In this document: piece by piece, positions 1-5,151 of the stretch
Layout of the letters: each line of letters begins with the position of its first letter
Numbering within the stretch: position 1 is the first letter of the stretch
Source of the DNA: CAYUYH01 sp964449175
GTDB lineage: Bacteria; Planctomycetota; Phycisphaerae; SM23-33
Length of the DNA: 13,351 bases
Direction: 5' to 3'
Assembly (NCBI GenBank): GCA_964449175.1
Contig: CAYUYH010000049.1
Location: 1-13,351 of the forward strand
The notes under the pieces: generated by a model
Seen by the model: only the letters and a program-made list of their open reading frames with translations
Database searches by the model: none
What the model was told of the DNA's origin: nothing
Translations under genes and position numbers: made by a program

Positions 1-29
1 ACTTGACACATCGCGGCGCCGCGCAGATG

Positions 30-117
30 AAGCCCGCGGCATCACCGCGGGATGGTCGGCCAATTGACCGGTTGACGAATTGACCGATCGACTATCCCCT
101 CGCAGTGCGATGGGCTT
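30..117. repeat. Inverted-repeat element: two 24-nt hairpin modules flanking TTGAC octamers
   Basis: The left module (30-53, minus orientation) and the right module (94-117, plus orientation) both read ATCCC-N14-GGGCTT and are both exactly 24 nt. Each folds on itself. On the left, CCCGCGG (33-39) pairs with CCGCGGG (45-51) around loop CATCA. On the right, TCGCA (100-104) pairs with TGCGA (106-110), and flanking CCC pairs with GGG past a single bulged T. The arm sequences differ but pairing is kept. Between the modules lie four octamers of the TTGAC type. A third copy is at 8689-8712. No ORF crosses the element, and it lies downstream of the neighbouring minus-strand gene, so a promoter role for that gene is unlikely. 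Probably a REP-like or miniature dispersed repeat (inference). Confidence 0.65.
62..93. repeat. Four tandem octamers of TTGAC type
   Basis: Consecutive 8-mers AATTGACC, GGTTGACG, AATTGACC and GATCGACT share the core TTGAC or TCGAC at an exact 8-bp period. They form the interior of the inverted-repeat element at 30-117. The same word in reverse orientation (GTCAA) builds the array at 8645-8680. Confidence 0.6.
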
Positions 118-173
118 GCTCCAAACGAACACCGGCAGTGGGAAGGTCGAGAATCCCCCGTCGTCAGTGGCCG

Positions 174-812
174 TTACTGGAGCAGGTCTGTGATGATTCG
201 GACGAGTTGCGGCACGTCGCGGGCCATCATCGCCAGAGGCGCGGCGAGCATCATCATGGCCACCAGGAGCATGGAGACGGCCATCGGGGTCGCCTCGCTC
301 TCCACGCCGGCCAGTCGCCACGCCAGGACCCGCTGGAAGTCCCCGGCCAGCTCCTTGCCGCCGCCGCGGAGATGGACGGTGACGTTGCGGAGCAGCGGGA
401 ATGCCTCGACCGTGACTGTCGCGTCATAGCCGGCGATGACGTAGGCCTCGCCGGAGCGGGTGACGGTCAGCCCCATCTGCTCGAGCGCGTCGGCAACCAC
501 CTCCCGCGCAGCGCCGGCCGGGAGGTTGTATATCACCCACGATCTGCCGGGCGGGGCCAGCAGTACGATGCCCAGCGCGATGGCGACGGCGATGATGACT
601 GCCGCCGCCGGCGACGCCCCCAGCACGCCAACGGCCGGCATGAACGCCAGCGGGCTGAGGGCCGCGATCAGCAGCGCGAAGTCCGCCTTGCCCGTGAGCA
701 CCTGGGGGTGGCGGCGAGTGTTGAGCAGGCCGAGGATCAGGAAATACACCGCCACGGGCACGACGACCGTGACCACGCGAACTGACATCTCCATGTTAGC
801 GATCGGCCCCAT
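174..812 (-). CDS. Four-TM membrane protein with central soluble domain, unknown function
   Basis: 212 aa. Hydrophobic segments lie at about residues 12-30, 45-63, 69-87 and 176-197. Between the third and fourth is a soluble stretch (about 88-170) with an alpha/beta look, including AAREVVADALEQMGL followed by short beta-like strands ending in a glycine-rich turn (GGGKEL). I do not recognise the family. The start at 812 is backed by an AGAGG Shine-Dalgarno five bases upstream; internal Met7 and Met9 are less likely starts. The gene begins 31 bp after the stop of the DRR/PFPTWTEV gene on the same strand, so the two are probably co-transcribed. Codon use matches the neighbours and the gene appears intact. 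Confidence 0.7.
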   Translation of the reverse strand: MGPIANMEMSVRVVTVVVPVAVYFLILGLLNTRRHPQVLTGKADFALLIAALSPLAFMPAVGVLGASPAAAVIIAVAIALGIVLLAPPGRSWVIYNLPAGAAREVVADALEQMGLTVTRSGEAYVIAGYDATVTVEAFPLLRNVTVHLRGGGKELAGDFQRVLAWRLAGVESEATPMAVSMLLVAMMMLAAPLAMMARDVPQLVRIITDLLQ

Positions 813-843
813 GGCGGCCTCTATCGGTCCTGACAGGAGTATT

Positions 844-1182
844 CTAACGGATATCCTGGCGTTCGGCTACCTTTCTGTAGCCCAGGGCCTTCATTACGTC
901 CAGCACTTCCGTCCACGTCGGGAAGGGCCGCTTGTTGATGGCCTTGTACTCGTCGATGGCCATGACGAACTCGAACTGTTCGTCGGTCATCTCTCCTTCC
1001 TCGGCTGACCGTCGCTCGTCGCTGCGTCGCCGTCCCGGGCCTCGGCGGCGGTCCAGCCCGCTGCGGCGGTCGACGGCCGCTCCGCGGCTGCCCTGGCGGC
1101 GATCTCTCCGGCGACGCTCGGTTTCCTCCTCGGGCCCGGAAGCGGCGGTCTCGGAAGGTTCGCTGTGTTTGCCTTCTGTCAT
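844..1182 (-). CDS. Small DRR-repeat protein with conserved PFPTWTEV...ALGYRKV tail
   Basis: 112 aa in two parts. Residues about 1-60 are disordered and highly charged, with repeated arginine words (RRRDRR, VDRRSGLDRRRG, RRRSDERR). Residues about 65-108 form a compact helical tail running EFVMAIDEYKAINKR, then PFPTWTEVLDVMKALGYRKV. From memory, similar tails occur in small hypothetical proteins of Planctomycetota, where they may be a helix-turn-helix-like fold; this is inference. The arginine-rich half could bind nucleic acid or an acidic partner, for example the acidic protein encoded just upstream. The ATG start has a weak GAGAG-type ribosome site. The gene lies 31 bp upstream of the membrane protein gene on the same strand and 127 bp downstream of the DUF2007-like gene. 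Confidence 0.75.
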   Translation of the reverse strand: MTEGKHSEPSETAASGPEEETERRRRDRRQGSRGAAVDRRSGLDRRRGPGRRRSDERRSAEEGEMTDEQFEFVMAIDEYKAINKRPFPTWTEVLDVMKALGYRKVAERQDIR

Positions 1183-1309
1183 AGACGTACTCTCAGTGGC
1201 CCTGCGGCTGGTGCGTCCTCACACAGTGTATCGGCCAAACGGCGGAAATGAATGAGCCGTGCCCGGTGTCGATGGGGCGAGGCGGCAGCCGCGCGGAGAT
1301 ACGATGCGG

Positions 1310-1732
1310 CTACTTCTCGTCGTCGAAGAGGTCGTCGTCGCTCAGGTCGTCCTCATCCAGCGCTTCGTTCAGCTCATCTTCGATGTCCAACTCGTCCTCT
1401 TCGTCGCTGTCGTAGTCGTCGTCGAGGGAGAACTCGTCGGATTCCTCTGTCTCCGCGATGATCTCGCCCGCTTCGTCCAGCAGCGCCTCGGGCACGAGGA
1501 CGGGCACGCCTCGCGTCAGGCCCCTGGAGGAATGCCTGCGGGGCGCGTCTTCGTCCTCATCCTCATCGGCGTTTTCGTCGTGATCGGCCGTGCCGATGAT
1601 CGCGGGAATGTCGTGGTCGTCCAGCAGCTCGCGATACTTCTCCGCCTCGTCAACCGAACGGGCAAACACCGCCGGAACGAAGTCCGTGTACTCACCTTCC
1701 GATTCGTCGAAGTCCTTGTCTTCCTCAGCCAT
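1310..1732 (-). CDS. DUF2007-like putative signal-transducing protein with long acidic tail
   Basis: 140 aa. Residues 18-46 (FVPAVFARSVDEAEKYRELLDDHDIPAII) and 75-95 (GVPVLVPEALLDEAGEIIAE) match the two halves of the small ferredoxin-like DUF2007 domain, which typically reads F..V....-.EAE.....L...-IP and then G...V.V....-.A..... The halves are split by an acidic loop (about 49-63). The last 45 residues are almost all Asp and Glu, so the protein is extremely acidic. Function is unknown. The ATG is preceded by a GGCAGG ribosome site six bases away. It is the first of three minus-strand genes here and is divergent from the hydrolase gene at 2029. The DNA for the tail is low complexity (GTC/CTC-rich on plus). 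Confidence 0.75.
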   Translation of the reverse strand: MAEEDKDFDESEGEYTDFVPAVFARSVDEAEKYRELLDDHDIPAIIGTADHDENADEDEDEDAPRRHSSRGLTRGVPVLVPEALLDEAGEIIAETEESDEFSLDDDYDSDEEDELDIEDELNEALDEDDLSDDDLFDDEK

Positions 1733-2028
1733 GACCCACCTGCCTACAATCCAGCCTCTCTATCGGCCACGCTCCAAGTATATTTCCAGCCGGCGCGAGG
1801 GGTTTTCAACATAATTATTCCAGGCGAAAAGCGGGCCGCGGGGCGCCTGGCGCCGGTTGGGCGGCGGCGCCGGTCGCGGCCAGAGCCCCCGCCGCCGGGC
1901 CCATTCGCTGAAGTGTCCTTGCGTGCGGGCGTTGCGGGACCTAAACTCGCCAGCCGCTGCTGCCGATCAAGGTGTGTGGATAGGCCCTTTCCTCCAGGCC
2001 CCGCCGGGGCCTGTATCGGAGTGAAGAA
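1733..2028. other. Divergent intergenic region
   Basis: 296 bp separate the DUF2007-like gene (minus) from the hydrolase (plus). About 1775-1825 is an A/T-rich island in very GC-rich DNA. It holds minus-strand candidates TATACT and TTGAAA, but their 21-nt spacing is not ideal, and plus-strand CATAAT. Promoters for both genes probably lie here, but none can be fixed. The rest is GC-rich with short self-complementary stretches and no credible ORF. Confidence 0.4.
1995..2013 (+). promoter_or_regulatory. Perfect 8-bp hairpin next to hydrolase RBS
   Basis: CAGGCCCC (1995-2002) pairs perfectly with GGGGCCTG (2006-2013) around loop GCC. It ends four bases before the GGAG ribosome site (2018-2021) of the hydrolase. 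It would form in the 5' leader of that mRNA and could stabilise it or hinder ribosome loading. No T-run follows, so it is not a canonical terminator. Confidence 0.4.
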
Positions 2029-2832
2029 ATGCGATCACATTTGGCCGTTGCCGTGTGCGTTCTGCTGCCAACCTGCCTGTGCTGCTGCGATTCCAACAAG
2101 CGGTACATGACCCGCCAGCGGCTGGACCGCGGGCTGGTGATTATCCTGCCGGGAATCGAGGGCGAAGGCCCGCTGAACCACGACATTCGCCGGGGCCTGC
2201 TGGCCAGCGGCGTCTACCGGGCGCTGCCGATCCACTCCTGGGGCCGACCCGTGCCGATAGCCGGTCCGCTGATCAACCAGATGGACATCATCGGCAACCG
2301 GATAGCGGCCAAGCACATCGCCGACATGATCGTGGACTACCAGGCCAAGCACCCCGGCAGGCCCGTGCATCTGATCGGGCACAGCGGCGGCGGCGGTATG
2401 GCCGTGTTCGCGGCCGAGGCCCTGCCGGCCGGCGCCCAGGTCGACGGACTCGTGCTGCTGTCGCCGAGCATCTCGCACGGCTACGACCTGACCAAGGCCA
2501 TCGGCCACTGCCGCAGCGGCATACTGAACATCTACACCAGGTCGGACATCGGTCTGCTCGTCATCGGCACGACGATCGCCGGCAACGTGGACGGCGTCCG
2601 CGGCCCGGCGGCTGGCGCGCTGGGGTTCGACCGCCCCACCGCCAAGTCCAAGCCGGAAAGAATCCAGGCCTATCAGAAGCTCTATCAACTGGAGCTGACG
2701 AAGATAAACGACGAGGGGCTGGGCGGCGCGCACGGCTACTCGACCCACTGGAACTTCATCGCGCGGTACGTCGTTCCGTGGTTGATCACGCCCGATTGGC
2801 CGCCGAAGGGCGCCCCCGGCGTGCCAGGCTAG
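2029..2832 (+). CDS. Exported alpha/beta hydrolase (lipase/esterase-like)
   Basis: 267 aa. An N-terminal hydrophobic segment with a cysteine cluster (Cys16, Cys18-20) suggests export, perhaps as a lipoprotein, though no textbook lipobox is present. The fold follows: a strand and oxyanion region VIILPGIEGEG (about 37-47), then the nucleophile elbow GHSGGGG with Ser119. Asp173 in TRSDIG is the likely acid, and His235 or His240 (GGAHGYSTHWNF) the likely base. Length is usual for a minimal lipase or esterase; substrate unknown. The ATG at 2029 has a GGAG ribosome site seven bases upstream with a GC hairpin just before it. The gene is monocistronic on plus, with tRNA-Thr 72 bp downstream. Confidence 0.85.
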   Translation: MRSHLAVAVCVLLPTCLCCCDSNKRYMTRQRLDRGLVIILPGIEGEGPLNHDIRRGLLASGVYRALPIHSWGRPVPIAGPLINQMDIIGNRIAAKHIADMIVDYQAKHPGRPVHLIGHSGGGGMAVFAAEALPAGAQVDGLVLLSPSISHGYDLTKAIGHCRSGILNIYTRSDIGLLVIGTTIAGNVDGVRGPAAGALGFDRPTAKSKPERIQAYQKLYQLELTKINDEGLGGAHGYSTHWNFIARYVVPWLITPDWPPKGAPGVPG

Positions 2833-2904
2833 CGATCGCACCGGCGGAGTCAAATGCCCTTGCCCGCGCCGGCCGCTAAACGTAACATGCCCTGCTGATC
2901 CCGC

Positions 2905-2976
2905 GCCGACCTAGCTCAACGGTAGAGCACGGCTTTCGTAAAGCCGAGGTTGAGGGTTCGAATCCCTCGGTCGGCT
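2905..2976 (+). tRNA. tRNA-Thr (anticodon CGT)
   Basis: A full cloverleaf can be written. Acceptor GCCGACC pairs with GGTCGGC, D-stem GCTC with GAGC, anticodon stem CGGCT with AGCCG around loop TTCGTAA, and T-stem GAGGG with CCCTC around loop TTCGAAT. The discriminator base is T. Anticodon CGT reads Thr codon ACG. The length is 72 nt and CCA is not encoded. A run of nine T (2978-2986) follows directly and probably aids 3'-end formation. Confidence 0.96.
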
Positions 2977-3122
2977 CTTTTTTTTTGCGCCGCGCCGCCC
3001 CTGATCGGGTGGCATGGCATCGCGCAGCGTCGCCATGGTGGACGCAATCATCCCGAGGGCGGTTGGCGATTCGGTGATCCACCATGCCCAGCCTCCCCCA
3101 GCCTGCCACGGGAGGGCCGGTG

Positions 3123-3142
3123 GCCGTGCCAGGGGGCACGGC
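3123..3142. other. GC hairpin downstream of AlgE-like gene
   Basis: GCCGTGCC (3123-3130) pairs perfectly with GGCACGGC (3135-3142) around loop AGGG. It lies about 77 bp past the stop of the minus-strand outer-membrane gene, within an otherwise featureless region (2987-3218). There is no T-run on either strand, so a Rho-independent terminator is not supported; it may protect the mRNA 3' end. Confidence 0.35.
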
Positions 3143-3218
3143 GCCAAGGGCGAAAAGCAACCAGGCCGGTAAGTCCTTGCAGACTCGCCCGGCCTGGGGA
3201 TTCGGCGAACGGTTGGGC

Positions 3219-4640
3219 CTACCAGACGAACTCGATCTGATACCTCACCCAGGCGCCGACCTCGTTGTAGGCGTTGGAATAGAACTCGCCCGGGAAGAAC
3301 AGCTCGCCCATCAGGTGCCCGGAAACGTGCTTGTTGAACTTGTACGTCAGCCAGGCCGTGACCAACTGCCCGCGGAAGCAACTGCTACCGGTGAAGTACG
3401 CCCGCGAGCCGTAGGAGTCCCTCTGGTCGGCGAACAGCACGTTGTAGTCCGTGCGGAACTCCAGCTTCTCGTGCGGCGTGGTGGTCCAGCCGACCCCGAA
3501 GCGGTGCATGTTGGTGATCTCGCTGACGCGGTTCTCCAAGGCCGCGGTGTAGATCAGCATCTCGCTGAAGTGCGGCCAGCGGCCCCACAGCGGGTCGAAC
3601 TGCTCGTTCTTGCCGGTGTCGGGGTCGTCGCCGGAAAGATACTCGTAGTCCGCACGGAAGTTGTTCTTGTACTTGTCGTTGAGGTGATACTCCAGCCGGC
3701 TGTTGAATCCCAGCGCGCACAGAGGCGCGCCGTCCTTTCGCCCGAACTCCTTGGCGAACTCGGCGCGATACTTCCAGTTCTCGCCCACGTCGCCGGCCAG
3801 GCGAGCGCCGAGGGCGTAGACGTCTCCGTCCACGCCGCCCTGCCACGACTGGACGCCGTCGGTCGGCATGCTGCCGAGGTCCTGCTCGCTGGACTTGTAG
3901 ATGAAGTACCCGTCGATCTGCGTGTCGGGCAGCGACTTGTTGGTCACGTAGACGATCGCGCCGCGCTCATCCTGCTCGGTGAGGGGATAGTCCTCGTCGC
4001 AGAAGGGCTTGAGGTAGTAGCCGCTCTCGGAGTGGTGGTCGACGTAGACCAGGTCGATAGTGGTCTTGGCGTCCTCCAGCCTCACCGTGGCGCGGGCGGC
4101 GTCCAGGAAGACCGTGCGCGAGCCGTCCAGCGGCGAGCCGTCCTTCACCAGCCAACCGTTGCCGAATTGGATGTCCTGCCGCCCTATCGTGAAGTCCACC
4201 GGCAGGCCCAGGGCGTTGGACCACTTGACGTTGAGGTTGTCGAACACAGCCTCGCTGAGCGTCCACTCGTCGAGGTACTCGCCGTCGCGGAACGCCGCCT
4301 GGCGGGCGGGCTGGCAGAAGTGCCTAGGCTCGTAGATCAGCCGGGCGTTGATGTCCACGTCCTTTATCGGCGTGATCGTCGTCCACAAGCGCAGGCGGTA
4401 CCGCTGGAAGTGCCTGTCCTCCTTGTTCAGCAGGAGGTTGGCGGCGAATACCTCGCGCAGGCGCAGGTCCGCGCCCCAGGTCAGCCATGGGAGCGGCTGC
4501 TTGCTGGAGGCGATCCAGTCCTCGACCGCGCTGCCGGTGTCCTCGCCGGGCGGGGCGTCGGCGGCGACCGCGGCGGCCGACAGCCAAACCATCCCCAGCG
4601 CCGCTACAAACAACAGTCCGATCAATCGAAACTCTTTCAT
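3219..4640 (-). CDS. AlgE-like (alginate export family) outer-membrane beta-barrel protein
   Basis: 473 aa. A Sec signal peptide spans residues 1 to about 26 (hydrophobic core LIGLLFVAALGMVWL, cleavage in AAAVAAD). The mature part is a run of alternating beta strands ending in an aromatic residue (QIEFVW), as expected of an outer-membrane barrel. WGADLRLREVFAANL (about 55-69), RYRLRLWTTI, and GRQDIQFGNGWLVKDGSPLDGSRTVFLDAARATV (about 153-186) match the alginate-export pattern of R.R ... GRQ...G.G ... D.....F.GA/DAAR. Length is typical (about 400-490). AlgE of Pseudomonas exports alginate, but distant members are general porins or importers, so substrate and direction are open. An AAGGAG ribosome site (CTCCTT, 4651-4656) lies 10 bases before the ATG. 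It is divergent from the pectate-lyase-like gene, which suggests a shared role in acidic polysaccharide handling (inference). Confidence 0.82.
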   Translation of the reverse strand: MKEFRLIGLLFVAALGMVWLSAAAVAADAPPGEDTGSAVEDWIASSKQPLPWLTWGADLRLREVFAANLLLNKEDRHFQRYRLRLWTTITPIKDVDINARLIYEPRHFCQPARQAAFRDGEYLDEWTLSEAVFDNLNVKWSNALGLPVDFTIGRQDIQFGNGWLVKDGSPLDGSRTVFLDAARATVRLEDAKTTIDLVYVDHHSESGYYLKPFCDEDYPLTEQDERGAIVYVTNKSLPDTQIDGYFIYKSSEQDLGSMPTDGVQSWQGGVDGDVYALGARLAGDVGENWKYRAEFAKEFGRKDGAPLCALGFNSRLEYHLNDKYKNNFRADYEYLSGDDPDTGKNEQFDPLWGRWPHFSEMLIYTAALENRVSEITNMHRFGVGWTTTPHEKLEFRTDYNVLFADQRDSYGSRAYFTGSSCFRGQLVTAWLTYKFNKHVSGHLMGELFFPGEFYSNAYNEVGAWVRYQIEFVW

Positions 4641-4694
4641 CTACTCGTCACTCCTTGCTCTGGCGCCAATCCATTCGATTCGACAACTCGTACG

Positions 4695-4755
4695 GTGGGC
4701 AACTTGCCGCAGGCCCGGCGTAGCTCGCCGCGGCGACCGAAGCCGGGTTGCCCAC
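4695..4755. repeat. Structured palindromic repeat (REP/MITE-like)
   Basis: Outer arms GTGGGCAA (4695-4702) and TTGCCCAC (4748-4755) pair perfectly. Inner arms CCCGGC (4714-4719) and GCCGGG (4742-4747) continue the stem after a left-side bulge. The tip holds the 12-bp palindrome TCGCCGCGGCGA (4725-4736). It lies in the 511-bp divergent region between the OMP and lyase genes, immediately beside a second palindrome. GTGGGCAA-type palindromes are commonly dispersed between genes of such bacteria; this is from memory and not checked here. Confidence 0.55.
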
Positions 4756-4765
4756 GGAATCTTCT

Positions 4766-4801
4766 GTAGGGCGTGCCCCGGCGCGCCGGGGCATGCCCTA
4801 C
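4766..4801. repeat. 36-nt near-perfect palindrome (REP-like)
   Basis: The arms begin GTAGGGCGTGCCCCGG and close CCGGGGCATGCCCTAC around a GC-rich centre (CGCG at about 4782-4785). There is one mismatch, which is a G-U wobble in RNA. It is 10 bp from the neighbouring structured repeat, giving a paired arrangement like bacterial interspersed mosaic elements. No T-run follows. A spurious ORF reading through it gives GHAPARRGTPYRRF-like peptides, a usual sign of such repeats. Confidence 0.6.
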
Positions 4802-5048
4802 CGCCGCGGAACATCGCCTCGGCCTTGTCTGCTGCATCGGTCATCTCGGCGTCTCAACATCACTCGCCATGCGTGCGACGGCGGCCCGCGGGTCATTGCA
4901 GGTCTTCGCGCGGCCCCGCCAGGGGGGAGCCACGACAGCAAGCGCATCGGGTAAAGGCGGCACGTTTAGCAGATTCGCGGAGATTGTGAAAGGATATCTT
5001 TGGCGGATTTTCCCCGGCGCCGCCTCGTCGCCCGCTGCTGGGCCGCGC

Positions 5049-5076
5049 TTGCACACGGCCGGCGGGCGCGTAGAAT
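5049..5076 (+). promoter_or_regulatory. Possible sigma70-type promoter of lyase gene
   Basis: TTGCAC (5049-5054) and TAGAAT (5071-5076) are separated by 16 bp. The -10 matches TATAAT at five of six positions; the -35 matches only its TTG. Predicted transcription start is near 5083, giving a leader of about 70 nt. Tentative. The remainder of 4802-5151 has an A/T-richer patch at about 4960-5015 but no other clear signal. Confidence 0.25.
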
Positions 5077-5151
5077 CGTTGTTGACGCCGGCCACCGCGG
5101 CCCAGGCCGGCGCTGCCACGCCACACCAGGCAATCAGACGAGAGGATAGCC

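Noticed and set aside
105..785. 226-aa plus-strand frame rich in His, Arg and Asp
   Set aside because: Antisense to the membrane protein gene, whose hydrophobic helices and ribosome site are clear; His/Arg/Asp richness is the mirror of Val/Ala/Leu codons.
3035..3085. Inverted repeat ATGGTGGA / TCCACCAT
   Set aside because: Only 8 bp with a 35-bp loop in GC-rich DNA; no further structure or second copy seen, so chance is likely.
3084..4769. 561-aa plus-strand open frame opposite the AlgE-like gene
   Set aside because: It is antisense to a gene with signal peptide, barrel pattern and a good ribosome site. Its valine/leucine/arginine-rich translation is typical of a high-GC antisense frame.
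4637..4844. Small minus-strand ORFs reading GHAPARRGTPYRRF-like peptides
   Set aside because: They translate the palindromic repeats; the composition and the overlap with both repeats mark them as spurious.
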